Program-made: the position numbers and the translations under genes
Notes under the pieces: model-generated
What the model saw: the letters and a program-made list of their open reading frames with translations, nothing else
What the model was told of the DNA's origin: nothing
Databases searched by the model: none
From: Christiangramia aestuarii
GTDB taxonomy: Bacteria > Bacteroidota > Bacteroidia > Flavobacteriales > Flavobacteriaceae
NCBI RefSeq assembly: GCF_009735585.1
Contig: NZ_VJVW01000003.1
Coordinates: 496,001-560,000, forward strand
Direction: 5' to 3'
DNA: 64,000 nucleotides
Shown: piece by piece, positions 9,449 to 18,316 of the stretch
Layout of the letters: the number at the start of each line of letters is the position of its first letter
Numbering within the stretch: position 1 is the first letter of the stretch

Positions 9449-9483
9449 ACAAAAGCATCCCACAAAGAATGGGATGCTTTTGT
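9449..9483 (-). terminator. Intrinsic terminator after the cysteate-synthase-like gene
   Basis: A 14-base-pair stem (arms 9449-9462 and 9470-9483) with a 7-base loop, including the GC part GCATCCCA/TGGGATGC flanked by A4 and T4. It lies 20 bases beyond the stop of the minus-strand gene at 9504. Confidence 0.8.
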
Positions 9484-9503
9484 TAATAAGTGTTAATAAA
9501 GTA

Positions 9504-10544
9504 TTATTTGATCACTTCTATAGATTGTGATGTAGATTCGTGCTGGGTATCGAAAAATCCCTGCTCGTTCATCCAGTCGTCGCTATAGATCTTGCTCATA
9601 TAACGGGAACCGTGATCTGGAAAAATAAGCACTACGTTAGAATTCTCATCGAATTCTCCCTCCTCATAATATTGCTTTAATCCCTGCATAGCCGCTCCGC
9701 TGGTATAACCAACAAAAAGACCTTCAGTCTTCGCGATCTCACGTGCAGTATGGGCTGCGTCCTCATCGGTCACCTTAGAGAACTTGTCTATGGCATCAAA
9801 ATCGGTAGCCGTGGGAATAAGGTTTTTACCCAAACCTTCTATTCGGTAAGGATAGATCTCCTCTTTATCGAACTTCCGGGTTTCGTGATATTTTTTCAGA
9901 ACCGAACCAAAAGCGTCGATTCCCAGGATTTTAATATCAGAGTTCTGTTGCTTCAGGAACCTGGCTGTTCCAGAGATAGTACCTCCGGTTCCGCTGCAGG
10001 CAACTAAATGTGTGATTTTTCCTTCAGTTTGCTTCCATATCTCCGGTCCGGTAGAATGAAAATGCGCGTCTATATTCAATTCGTTGAAGTACTGGTTGAT
10101 ATAAACCGAACCTTTGATCTCTTTATGAAGTCGTTTTGCAACCTCGTAGTAAGACCTTGGATCGTCTGCAGGAACGTTGGCCGGACAAACGTATACCTTG
10201 GCTCCCATCGTTTTAAGCATGTCAATCTTATCTTTCGATGATTTCGAACTTACTGCCAGGATACATTCGTACCCCTTGATGCAGCTTACCATGGCGATAC
10301 TAAAGCCGGTATTACCGGAAGTGGTCTCGATAATAGTATCTCCTGGTTTCAAGATGCCTTTTCTTTCGGCTTCTTCAATAATGTGCAGGGCGATTCTATC
10401 TTTTGAGGAGTGACCCGGGTTAAAAGCTTCTATTTTCGCAAAATATTGTCCTTTGTATCCCTCGGTTATTTTGTTTAGGTGTATTAACGGTGTATTACCA
10501 ACTAGCTGTAATACATTGTCATAAACCTTCAAATCTTCTCTCAT
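9504..10544 (-). CDS. Cysteine-synthase/CBS-like PLP enzyme; candidate cysteate synthase
   Basis: A 346-residue fold-type II PLP enzyme. The PLP lysine lies in [12 protein letters not shown] (about residue 48), the substrate loop is TTSGNTGF (about residue 90), and the phosphate-binding glycine loop is [11 protein letters not shown] (about residue 190). The lysine motif reads SSKDR rather than the SVKDR of classical O-acetylserine sulfhydrylase. No heme or CBS domains are present. Such enzymes replace the beta-substituent of a serine derivative; with sulfite as nucleophile the product would be cysteate, the head-group precursor of capnine sulfonolipids. The next gene downstream encodes a matching acyltransferase, which is the main reason for this call. 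Ordinary cysteine or cystathionine synthesis remains possible. Confidence 0.8.
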   Translation of the reverse strand: MREDLKVYDNVLQLVGNTPLIHLNKITEGYKGQYFAKIEAFNPGHSSKDRIALHIIEEAERKGILKPGDTIIETTSGNTGFSIAMVSCIKGYECILAVSSKSSKDKIDMLKTMGAKVYVCPANVPADDPRSYYEVAKRLHKEIKGSVYINQYFNELNIDAHFHSTGPEIWKQTEGKITHLVACSGTGGTISGTARFLKQQNSDIKILGIDAFGSVLKKYHETRKFDKEEIYPYRIEGLGKNLIPTATDFDAIDKFSKVTDEDAAHTAREIAKTEGLFVGYTSGAAMQGLKQYYEEGEFDENSNVVLIFPDHGSRYMSKIYSDDWMNEQGFFDTQHESTSQSIEVIK

Positions 10545-10598
10545 ATATCGAAGTTCTTTTTAATGTGTCCCTAACAGGAAACCTGAAAAAGACCGGTT

Positions 10599-10606
10599 CA
10601 AAGTTA
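10599..10606 (-). promoter_or_regulatory. -7 box upstream of the cysteate-synthase-like gene
   Basis: The minus strand reads TAACTTTG, matching TAnnTTTG, 55 bases before the ATG at 10544. No convincing -33 TTTG was found, so this is a partial match. Confidence 0.4.
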
Positions 10607-10621
10607 AGGCAAATTTTTTTA

Positions 10622-12748
10622 TTATTGGTTTATCCCTTCCAGGTCCAGTAAAAATGAGTATTCTTCAGCAACTTCCTTAAGCGCTTCAAACCTTCCGGAA
10701 GCCCCGCCGTGCCCGGTATCCATATTGGTATGTAAAAGCAGTACATTATTATCTGTCTTCAGTTCCCTAAGCTTGGCCACCCATTTTGCCGGCTCCCAGT
10801 ATTGTACCTGGGAATCGTGCAGGCCGGTAGTAACGAGCATATTCGGGTAATCCTGGGCTTCCACATTATCATACGGAGAATAAGATTTCATATATTCATA
10901 ATAATCCTTGTTATTTGGGTTCCCCCATTCATCGTATTCGCCGGTGGTTAAAGGAATGCTGTCATCGAGCATGGTGGTAACCACATCTACGAAAGGCACG
11001 GCTGCGATCACCCCGTTATAAAGGTTTGGTGCCATATTAACCACGGCTCCCATCAATAGTCCGCCGGCAGATCCGCCCATGGCATATAAATGCTGGGAGG
11101 AAGTGTAGTTTTCATTGATCAGGAAATGAGAAACATCAATAAAATCTGTAAAGGTATTTCTCTTGGTAAAAAGCTTCCCGTCTTCGTACCACTCGCGGCC
11201 CAGGTACTCCCCGCCCCTTATATGAGCGATAGCATAGATAAAACCGCGATCTAGAAGACTCAATCTAACCGAAGAAAAATAAGGATCTATGGTAGACCCG
11301 TAAGAACCATAGGCATACTGAAGCAAGGGATTAGTCTCGTCTTTTTTGATGCCTTTCCTGTAGACCAGGGAAACCGGAACCTTGGTACCGTCATCTGCCG
11401 TAGCCCACAATCTTTCTGAAACGTAATTGTTCTTGTCGAAATTTCCGCCAAGCACTTCCTGTTCCTTCAGTACCTTCTTATCGCCGGTCTTCATGTTATA
11501 TTCCACCACCGAAGTTGGCGTGGTAAGACTGTTATAAGAATACCTCAGCAGATCGGTATCAAAATCGGGGTTTATTGAGGTATAAGCCGTATAAGTCTCA
11601 TTATCGAAAGGAATATAATATTCTTTATTATTATCCCACCTGATGATCCTTATCTTATTAAGACCATTGGTACGCTCGCTCACCACCAGGTATTCCTTGA
11701 AGATATCTATGTCTTCCAGCAGGAAATCCTTTCTATGCGGGATCACGTCTACCCAGTTCTCCATCCCGGTATTATCTACGGGCGTTTTCATCAATTTGAA
11801 ATTAGTAGCCTTGTCTTTATTAGTCACTACATAAAAATGATCATCGAAATGTGAAATACTGTACTCCAGACCTCTTTGCCTTGGCTGAAAAACAGTGAAC
11901 TCCCCTTCAGGTTTATCGGCATCCAGGAAGCGGTATTCCGTAGTTAAGGTACTGTGAGACCCAATGATGATATATTCCCTAGATTTCGATTTATACACAT
12001 AAGTATTGAAGGTTTCGTCTTCCTCCTCATAGACCAGCTGATCTTCCTTGGGATCGGTTCCCAAGATATGCTTGTAGATACGGTAAGACCTTAAGGTCTG
12101 CGGATCTTTCTTGGTATAATAAAGTGTCCTGTTATCATTGGCCCAGGTAGAACCACCGGTAGTGTTCTTGATCTCCTCGTCGTAGATCTCCCCGGTCTCC
12201 AGGTTCTTGATCCTGATGGTATATTTTCTTCGGCTCAAGGTATCTGTCCCAAAAGCTACCAGCTTATTGTTCATGGAAACGTTTAGTCCCCCAAGGCTAT
12301 AATATTCATAATCCTTAGCCATATCGTTCACATTGAACATGATCTCTTCAGGCGCGTCCAGGCTTTCCTTCTTCCTGGAGTATATTGGGTAATCAAAACC
12401 TTTTTCAAAGCGGGTGATATACCAGTAACCGTTCAGCTTATAAGGTACCGATTCATCATCCTCCTTGATGCGGCCCTTCATTTCTTCAAATAACTTCTCC
12501 TGAAACTCCTTGGTATGAGACGTCATCTTCTCATTGTACTCATTTTCGGCCTCCAGATAGGCGATCACTTCAGGATCTTCCCGCTGGTTCATCCAGAAAT
12601 AATTATCTATCCTAACATCACCATGTTTCTCCAGCTCTTTGGCAACTTTCTTAGCGGTAGGGGCTTTAATATCTTTTTTCAAATCATTCTTATTTTGAGC
12701 GGGTGCAAATGTAACGCATCCTAATAGAAATACTAATAGTCTTTTCAT
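10622..12748 (-). CDS. ptrB: Oligopeptidase B-like S9 family serine peptidase
   Basis: The ATG at 12748 begins a signal-like peptide (MKRLLVFLLGCVTFAPAQ), giving 708 residues; the frame upstream is open but lies across the divergent promoter region. The N-terminal part up to about residue 420 is the beta-propeller typical of S9A peptidases, with segments such as DNYFWMNQREDPEVIAYL. The C-terminal alpha/beta hydrolase domain has the nucleophile elbow GGSAGG (about residue 550), the Asp in TGLHDSQVQYWEPAKW and the His in DTGHGGASGR. Oligopeptidase B cuts short peptides after Arg and Lys. The signal peptide suggests a periplasmic enzyme, unlike cytosolic E. coli PtrB. It is divergent from ybaB. 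Confidence 0.88.
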   Translation of the reverse strand: MKRLLVFLLGCVTFAPAQNKNDLKKDIKAPTAKKVAKELEKHGDVRIDNYFWMNQREDPEVIAYLEAENEYNEKMTSHTKEFQEKLFEEMKGRIKEDDESVPYKLNGYWYITRFEKGFDYPIYSRKKESLDAPEEIMFNVNDMAKDYEYYSLGGLNVSMNNKLVAFGTDTLSRRKYTIRIKNLETGEIYDEEIKNTTGGSTWANDNRTLYYTKKDPQTLRSYRIYKHILGTDPKEDQLVYEEEDETFNTYVYKSKSREYIIIGSHSTLTTEYRFLDADKPEGEFTVFQPRQRGLEYSISHFDDHFYVVTNKDKATNFKLMKTPVDNTGMENWVDVIPHRKDFLLEDIDIFKEYLVVSERTNGLNKIRIIRWDNNKEYYIPFDNETYTAYTSINPDFDTDLLRYSYNSLTTPTSVVEYNMKTGDKKVLKEQEVLGGNFDKNNYVSERLWATADDGTKVPVSLVYRKGIKKDETNPLLQYAYGSYGSTIDPYFSSVRLSLLDRGFIYAIAHIRGGEYLGREWYEDGKLFTKRNTFTDFIDVSHFLINENYTSSQHLYAMGGSAGGLLMGAVVNMAPNLYNGVIAAVPFVDVVTTMLDDSIPLTTGEYDEWGNPNNKDYYEYMKSYSPYDNVEAQDYPNMLVTTGLHDSQVQYWEPAKWVAKLRELKTDNNVLLLHTNMDTGHGGASGRFEALKEVAEEYSFLLDLEGINQ

Positions 12749-12783
12749 TTTGACTGGTTTGATGCGGTAATTTAGTAAATTTG
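12749..12783 (+). promoter_or_regulatory. Promoter for ybaB
   Basis: The plus strand has TTTG at 12749-12752 and TAAATTTG at 12776-12783, a 23-base spacing, slightly longer than the usual 19-21. The ATG follows at 12811. The -7 box matches TAnnTTTG exactly. Confidence 0.5.
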
Positions 12784-12810
12784 AACTCACAAATTTTAAA
12801 TTGAAAAAAT

Positions 12811-13137
12811 ATGTTTGGAGATATGATGGGCATGATGAATAAACTGAAGGAAGCCCAGGAAAAAGTAGAAGCAACTAAAAAGAGACTTGATACCGTTTTA
12901 GTAGATGAGCAATCCAGCGACGGACTCCTGAAAGTTACCATTACTGCCAACAGAGAAGTAAAGAATATTTCTATTGCCGATGAGCTGCTTGAAGACAAGG
13001 AGCAACTGGAAGATTATATGGTTCTAACCATGAATAAAGCCATCGAAAAGGCTACTAAGATCAATGAAGCCGAGATAGGTGCAGCCGCCAAGGATGGAAT
13101 GCCAGATATACCTGGAATGGATGGTTTAATGAAGTAA
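12811..13137 (+). CDS. ybaB: YbaB/EbfC family nucleoid-associated protein
   Basis: A 108-residue protein opening [20 protein letters not shown], the characteristic Met-rich start and first helix of YbaB/EbfC. It is followed by the beta-strand core with the family pattern of Asp-Gly-Leu-Leu then a Val/Thr-rich strand (about residues 35-50). The C-terminal part carries the second helix and a Gly/Met-Pro-rich tail. The family forms dimers that bind DNA with little sequence specificity. In many bacteria ybaB lies next to recR or dnaX; here dnaX is elsewhere in the window. It is single and monocistronic, bounded by its own promoter and a bidirectional terminator. Confidence 0.93.
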   Translation: MFGDMMGMMNKLKEAQEKVEATKKRLDTVLVDEQSSDGLLKVTITANREVKNISIADELLEDKEQLEDYMVLTMNKAIEKATKINEAEIGAAAKDGMPDIPGMDGLMK

Positions 13138-13162
13138 TATTGCTGAAAGCAAAAAAATAAAG

Positions 13163-13190
13163 GCCCGGAATCTTACTTCCGGGCTTTCTT
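13163..13190. terminator. Intrinsic terminator between ybaB and the peroxiredoxin-like gene
   Basis: A perfect 8-base-pair stem (GCCCGGAA at 13163-13170, TTCCGGGC at 13177-13184) with a 6-base loop is followed by TTTCTT. The A-rich left flank allows use in the minus direction as well. Confidence 0.8.
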
Positions 13191-13193
13191 ATT

Positions 13194-13709
13194 TTAGGCT
13201 TCTCCCCTGGCGGGATAATCATCTTTTATTACAAAGGAAATAGATTTAAGTAGTTCCTCCAATTTTGGCCTCGCGAAAGGCATGGATTGAATACTGGCAG
13301 AATAAAGCGTATTATCGGGTTTTATTAAAAATAGGGCAGGCTCAAGGAACGTGTCAGGTTCTGAATCCTTTACTGCTTCAGATACGTAAAGATCCCACTT
13401 CCTTCCTTCTTCCACATTAAAGCCGTAGCCAATGTTGAGCTTATCGATTTCCCACTCTTCCACGGTCTTTTGAGCAAGTTCTTTGGAGTTGGAACTTACA
13501 CAGATCACATTTACTCCCTTATCACGAAAATCGTCTATCCTGGTATTCAGTTCTTCCAGGTATTTTTTACAAACGGGGCAATGTATCCCGCGGTAGACCA
13601 CGACCAACGTAAAGTTCTCAGGTTCGTTATCCCTGAGATTCCATTGCACTCCTTTGGTAGTATCTAGAACAAGTTCTGGCACCTCCTGCCTGGGTTTCAA
13701 ATTTTTCAT
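13194..13709 (-). CDS. Peroxiredoxin-like protein (AhpC/TSA, thioredoxin fold)
   Basis: A 171-residue thioredoxin-fold protein. The motif VVYRGIHCPVCKKYLEEL places two cysteines at residues 44 and 47 (CPVC) at the start of the first active-site helix. This resembles the peroxiredoxin-like AhpC/TSA group rather than classic 2-Cys peroxiredoxins, which have a PTxxC motif. The rest follows the usual pattern of a beta-strand with ICVSSNSKELAQ, then a C-terminal strand carrying the cis-Pro region. No signal peptide is seen, so it is cytosolic. Peroxide or disulfide reduction is likely; the physiological substrate is unknown. The gene lies 76 bases after the threonine aldolase gene, possibly on one transcript. 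Confidence 0.82.
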   Translation of the reverse strand: MKNLKPRQEVPELVLDTTKGVQWNLRDNEPENFTLVVVYRGIHCPVCKKYLEELNTRIDDFRDKGVNVICVSSNSKELAQKTVEEWEIDKLNIGYGFNVEEGRKWDLYVSEAVKDSEPDTFLEPALFLIKPDNTLYSASIQSMPFARPKLEELLKSISFVIKDDYPARGEA

Positions 13710-13785
13710 CTTTCAATTTTTTAGAAAAATAACAGAATTTGAATACAGCCCATATTAAGAAGCTGCCAATCTTTAGTTAAGTATT

Positions 13786-14814
13786 CTATAATTCCATAGC
13801 CTGCAGGATTTCCAGGAAATGATCATGCATTTCTTTAGAATAATCCAGATGGGTGACTATCCTTAATTTCCCCTGCCCCATATTGCTGATCCTGATATTG
13901 TTCTTGGAAAGCTGCTCCATAAAAGGTTTTTCATCGCCAGCATCCTTTAGGTAAAAGATCACTATGTTGGTCTCTACGGGTTCTACTTTTTTCACCCAGG
14001 CTTGCTGGCTCAGGATATTTCCTATTTCAGAAGCTCTATCATTATCTACGGCCAGCCTTTCCACATGATTGTCCAGGGCATAGATCCCTGCAGCCGCCAT
14101 AAATCCTACCTGTCTCATCCCGCCTCCCAGAACCTTTCTTATCCTGATGGCATTTTTCATTAGTCTTTTATCTCCGATAAGTACAGATCCCATTGGTGTT
14201 CCCAATCCCTTGGAAAGACATACCGAAATCGTATCGAACAATTTTCCGTATTCCTTGGGATCTTCTCCTTTTTTCACAAGCGCATTAAATAGCCTCGCCC
14301 CATCAAGATGCAGTCCCAGCTCATGCTTATTACAAACCTTGCGAACCTTTTTGATCTCCTCGAGGTCATAACAGGCTCCTCCTCCTTTATTGGTAGTATT
14401 TTCCAGACATACCAGGGTGGTTAACGGACTATGATAAAAATCTGGCGGATTGATGTTTTCTTCCACCTGCTCGGCAGTGATCATTCCCCGGTCACCATCC
14501 ACAAGTTTACAGGATACACCACTATTGAAGGAAACTCCTCCACCTTCATAATTATATACATGGGCCCATTTATCACAAATTAGCTGCTCCCCGGGTTGGG
14601 TATGCAGTTTGATTGCCGCCTGGTTGGCCATGCTACCGGTTGGGAAGAATAAAGCCTCGTCCTTTCCGAACATCTTCGCGAGCTTTTCTTCCAGGGCATT
14701 TATGGTTGGATCCTCTTTATACACATCATCTCCCACCTCTGCGGTCATGATCGCCTGCAACATTCCTTTGGTTGGCCTGGTTACCGTATCACTTCTTAGG
14801 TCTATTTCTTTCAT
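13786..14814 (-). CDS. ltaE: Low-specificity L-threonine aldolase
   Basis: The start at 14814 (MKEIDLRSDTVTRPTKGML) matches the well-known N-terminus of this fold-type I PLP family, giving 342 residues; the upstream frame is unrelated. Key segments are GDDVYKEDPT near residue 26, GSMANQAAIK near residue 58, LHLDGARLFNA around residue 164 (Asp and Arg bind PLP) and the Schiff-base lysine in SVCLSKGLGTPMGS. The enzyme splits threonine or allo-threonine into glycine and acetaldehyde in the cytosol. It may share a transcript with the downstream peroxiredoxin-like gene. Confidence 0.93.
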   Translation of the reverse strand: MKEIDLRSDTVTRPTKGMLQAIMTAEVGDDVYKEDPTINALEEKLAKMFGKDEALFFPTGSMANQAAIKLHTQPGEQLICDKWAHVYNYEGGGVSFNSGVSCKLVDGDRGMITAEQVEENINPPDFYHSPLTTLVCLENTTNKGGGACYDLEEIKKVRKVCNKHELGLHLDGARLFNALVKKGEDPKEYGKLFDTISVCLSKGLGTPMGSVLIGDKRLMKNAIRIRKVLGGGMRQVGFMAAAGIYALDNHVERLAVDNDRASEIGNILSQQAWVKKVEPVETNIVIFYLKDAGDEKPFMEQLSKNNIRISNMGQGKLRIVTHLDYSKEMHDHFLEILQAMEL

Positions 14815-15000
14815 GCTTTTTGTTCTTGAAATGCTAAGGTAAAATTCTAAAATTCCATATTCATAAAAAAATCGAAGGAAAACGGAACAAACTATAATCC
14901 TTCTGTCCATAGGGGAAATTTTTAGAATAATCTATAAGCTTTTATGTAATCACCTGAAAAACAGATAATTTATTTGTATTTTATGTGAAATCTCTGACCC

Positions 15001-16470
15001 ATGAAAAAAACGAATGATAATCCCACCTTTGAATCTTATAATCGTGACCCTAAGCTTTTTGACGAAATATTTGACGAGAACGATAATGTAAGGGATATCT
15101 ACAAGACCTTATTTAATTTGTATAGTGAACATTCGGCCAAGGATTTTGGAAGGTTGAACAACAAGGCTAAATCCTCGTTTTTTAACCAGGGAATCACTTT
15201 CCAGGTTTATGGAGATCACGAGATCAAGGAGAAGATCTTTCCCTTCGACCTTTTTCCAAGGATCATAGATGCTCAAGAATGGGAATTGATAGAAAAAGGT
15301 GTTTTACAGAGAAGTAAGGCGCTGAATGCATTTTTATGGGACCTGTACCACGACAAGAATATCATCAAGGAAGGTATCGTCCCCCTGGAACTAATAAGTT
15401 CTTCGGCCAACTACCTCGACCAGATTAACGGATTTGATCCTCCCGGAGGTATTTACAATCATATTTCGGGGACAGACCTTATCAAACATTCAGATGGAAA
15501 ATATTATGTCCTGGAAGACAATATTCGCTGTCCTTCGGGAGTGAGTTACGTGATCTGTAACAGGACGGCTCTAAAAAGAGCTTTGTTTGGAGTTTTTAAC
15601 CATTACCAGGCTCATACGGTTACAGACTATGCGGAAAATCTTCTTCAGATCCTGGAAACTGTAAAACCAAAGGGTGTGGATGTTCCTAACTGCGTGGTCA
15701 TCACGCCGGGAATATATAATTCAGCCTACTACGAACATTCTTACCTGGCCAAGGCCATGGGAGTGGAATTGGTGGAAGGTCGGGATCTTTTTGTGGAAAA
15801 TGATTTCGTTTATATGAAGACCATCAGCGGGCCTCAGAAAGTGGATGTTATTTATAGGCGAATAGACGACCAGTTCCTGGATCCGCTGGAATTCAAGCCA
15901 GATTCGGCTCTTGGGGTACCTGGCCTTATGGCTGCTTATAAAAAAGGAAATGTTTGCCTGGTGAATGCCCCCGGAACGGGCGTGGCCGATGATAAGGCGA
16001 TCTACACCTATATGCCAGAGATCATCAAATATTACCTGGATGAAGATCCAATCCTCAACAACGTTCCCACCTATCACTGCAGCAGGCCGGATGAACTGGA
16101 GTACGTGCTGGAAAATGTTCATAACCTGGTAGTGAAACCGGTTGACGAGGCCGGCGGTTACGGGATATCGATAGGAAATAAACTAAGCAAGGATGAGATC
16201 GAAGAGGTGAGAAAAACCCTGAAAGAAAATCCGCGGAAATATATCGCTCAGCCTATCATGTCGCTTTCGGTTCATCCCACCTATATAGAGGAAACCGAAT
16301 GTTTTGAACCAAGACACGTAGATCTTCGAACCTTCACACTGCTTGGAGCCGACAAGGAATTCGTACTAAAAGGAGGCCTAACCCGGGTTGCCCTGCAAAA
16401 AGGAAATCTAATCGTTAATTCTTCTCAAGGTGGTGGTTCCAAGGATACCTGGGTATTAAAAAACAATTAA
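15001..16470 (+). CDS. Circularly permuted ATP-grasp type 2 protein
   Basis: A 489-residue protein of the circularly permuted ATP-grasp group (formerly DUF404/DUF407). Visible landmarks are GIYNHISGTDLIKHSDGKYY (about residues 150-170), the ATP-grasp core segment YVLEDNIRCPSGVSYV, VDVIYRRIDDQFLDPLEF near residue 280 and LVVKPVDEAGGYG near residue 375. ATP-grasp enzymes join a carboxylate to an amine through an acyl phosphate. This type typically occurs beside an alpha-E protein and a transglutaminase, exactly as here, with the alpha-E gene 6 bases downstream. It has been proposed that such clusters make and modify a peptide, but the product is not known. Confidence 0.9.
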   Translation: MKKTNDNPTFESYNRDPKLFDEIFDENDNVRDIYKTLFNLYSEHSAKDFGRLNNKAKSSFFNQGITFQVYGDHEIKEKIFPFDLFPRIIDAQEWELIEKGVLQRSKALNAFLWDLYHDKNIIKEGIVPLELISSSANYLDQINGFDPPGGIYNHISGTDLIKHSDGKYYVLEDNIRCPSGVSYVICNRTALKRALFGVFNHYQAHTVTDYAENLLQILETVKPKGVDVPNCVVITPGIYNSAYYEHSYLAKAMGVELVEGRDLFVENDFVYMKTISGPQKVDVIYRRIDDQFLDPLEFKPDSALGVPGLMAAYKKGNVCLVNAPGTGVADDKAIYTYMPEIIKYYLDEDPILNNVPTYHCSRPDELEYVLENVHNLVVKPVDEAGGYGISIGNKLSKDEIEEVRKTLKENPRKYIAQPIMSLSVHPTYIEETECFEPRHVDLRTFTLLGADKEFVLKGGLTRVALQKGNLIVNSSQGGGSKDTWVLKNN

Positions 16471-16476
16471 TAATTT

Positions 16477-17421
16477 ATGTTAGCAAGAGTAGCCAATAAC
16501 CTGTTCTGGATGGGCAGATACATCGAACGTGCAGAACATGTCGCCAGATATATGAACGTTAATTATTTCGCCTCCCTGGATGCGCCAAATGAGCTTTCCC
16601 AGTCCAGGCAATTCGTATTACAGTCTTTACTGTTCATGGCCGATGATTTCAGCCGGAACGATCATGAGCTCAACGAAGAGCAGGTATTATACGATATTGC
16701 ACTGAATCCCGATAATGCCTTTTCGATCATAAACTACGTGAAGCTCGCCCGGGAAAATGCCAATAGTGCCAGGGACCTTATTTCAACGGAATTGTACGAG
16801 GCTATTAATAAGTTCTACCATTTTGTACTGAATTATCCTGTGGAACAGTTCCAGAAAGGAGGCTTATATGATTTTACGGTACAGGTAACCGAAAATGTTT
16901 CTGTGCTTAGAGGCAAAATAAGAGGAACCCTTTTACATGACGAGGTGTATGCGATCATCATGTTGGGAGTGAACCTTGAAAGAGCCACCCAGGTGATCAG
17001 GATCATCAATTCGAAATTCAAGGATGCCGTACTCGCCCAGGGAAGTTATGGAGATACCCTGAAAAACAGTTATGAATGGACCACCCTTTTGAAGTGTGCC
17101 GAATCTTATGATATGATGCGCAGGTTCTACCGTGAAACTCCCACAAGTTTTACCACGTTAGAATTTCTAATTCTGAATCCCGATTGTCCGCGTTCTGTGA
17201 TGAATAGCCTCAATCAGGTAAGCCTGCATATAAGAAAGCTTACCCACGAAAAATACCCGCAAAAGCATACTTCAGGCTTTCTAATAGGCAAGGTCAGGGC
17301 AAAATATCAGTACAAGATAATTGAAGAAATAGAGATCGATCTAGAGTCCTTCATTCAGAATATCCTGGACGATCTTAACAGCATCGCCCTGAAACTGGAA
17401 AAGGAATATTTTCATTACTAG
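16477..17421 (+). CDS. Alpha-E domain protein (DUF403)
   Basis: A 314-residue all-helical protein with the distinctive N-terminus MLARVANNLFWMGRYIERAEHVARY, which is diagnostic of the alpha-E (DUF403) family. The repeated acidic residues in helices, including the ENVSVLRGKIRGTL region, are typical. The biochemical function is unknown; the conserved Glu/Arg pattern has suggested a metal- or phosphate-binding helical bundle. It follows the ATP-grasp gene by 6 bases and precedes the transglutaminase by 42, so the three are very likely one operon. Confidence 0.93.
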   Translation: MLARVANNLFWMGRYIERAEHVARYMNVNYFASLDAPNELSQSRQFVLQSLLFMADDFSRNDHELNEEQVLYDIALNPDNAFSIINYVKLARENANSARDLISTELYEAINKFYHFVLNYPVEQFQKGGLYDFTVQVTENVSVLRGKIRGTLLHDEVYAIIMLGVNLERATQVIRIINSKFKDAVLAQGSYGDTLKNSYEWTTLLKCAESYDMMRRFYRETPTSFTTLEFLILNPDCPRSVMNSLNQVSLHIRKLTHEKYPQKHTSGFLIGKVRAKYQYKIIEEIEIDLESFIQNILDDLNSIALKLEKEYFHY

Positions 17422-17463
17422 ATCGATTTAATAAACTTTCTTTGTTTCACTTAATTTTCGCTG

Positions 17464-18315
17464 ATGAACCTGGAATACAATATTAGATATGCCGCCAAGA
17501 ACACCTATGAAAATGAGGCCAGCAAGGCCCTGTGGCAGTTTTTGATCATTCCTGAAAATAACGAGACCCAGCAACTGATTTCAGATGAGTTCACGAATTC
17601 ACTGAAGATCCAGGTAGAGGAATCTATCAACGGCTATAACTTCAGAACTTATAAGATAAGGCCGAAGGAAAGGTTCGACGAAGTAGAGTTCCAGGCCGAT
17701 TTTAAACTGATCAAAAGAGTGGAGAATATTTTTGAAAGAGTTTCTCTTGAATATTCTAAGGATGAATATAAGATACTTCGATCTCTTGAATTCAGGGTAA
17801 CAAATGATGTTTTCTTACGATCAACGGCTCTCACCAAACTTCCTCACCAGGTAGAATTCCAGTTCGATGAAAATATCTCTCTATTCGAGAACCTTCAGAA
17901 CCTTAATTCCTGGATAAAAAACGAGTTCACATTTAAGACCAATGTGACCGATATCGATACCGACCTTAACCACATCCTGGAGATCAAACAGGGCGTATGC
18001 CAGGATTTCACGCACCTTTTCATCGCCATCGCCAAGGAATTTGGAATCCCGGCAAGGTATGTTTCCGGGTATTTACACCAGGGAAATGGTTATTTTGGGG
18101 ATTCCCAAATGCATGCCTGGGTAGAATGTTGCCTGCCTTCCAGCGGCTGGATTGGATTTGACCCTACCAACAATCTCCTGGCGGCAGAAAATCACATTAA
18201 AGTAGCCCACGGAAAGGATTATACCGATTGCCCGCCTTTAAAGGGAGTCGTGTTTTCTTCCGGGAAAAATGAAACCGAATATACCGTTCAGGTCTCGGCC
18301 CAGCAACAGCAATAA
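17464..18315 (+). CDS. Transglutaminase-like cysteine peptidase-fold protein
   Basis: A 283-residue protein with a beta-rich N-terminal domain (about 1-140, the bacterial transglutaminase-like N domain) and a transglutaminase core. The catalytic triad is visible: Cys179 in GVCQDFTHLFIAIAK, His217 in QMHAWVECC and Asp233 in IGFDPTNN. No signal peptide is present, so it is likely cytosolic. Proteins of this kind may act as peptidases or amide-forming enzymes. Its position behind the ATP-grasp and alpha-E genes suggests it processes what they make. It ends one base before the stop of the convergent metalloprotease gene, so there is no room for an intergenic terminator. Confidence 0.92.
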   Translation: MNLEYNIRYAAKNTYENEASKALWQFLIIPENNETQQLISDEFTNSLKIQVEESINGYNFRTYKIRPKERFDEVEFQADFKLIKRVENIFERVSLEYSKDEYKILRSLEFRVTNDVFLRSTALTKLPHQVEFQFDENISLFENLQNLNSWIKNEFTFKTNVTDIDTDLNHILEIKQGVCQDFTHLFIAIAKEFGIPARYVSGYLHQGNGYFGDSQMHAWVECCLPSSGWIGFDPTNNLLAAENHIKVAHGKDYTDCPPLKGVVFSSGKNETEYTVQVSAQQQQ

Positions 18316-18316
18316 A

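Noticed and set aside
13786-18315. Searched for a tRNA, riboswitch or small RNA between genes
   Set aside because: No cloverleaf or known conserved riboswitch core was found here or elsewhere in the window; rnpB was the only RNA gene seen.
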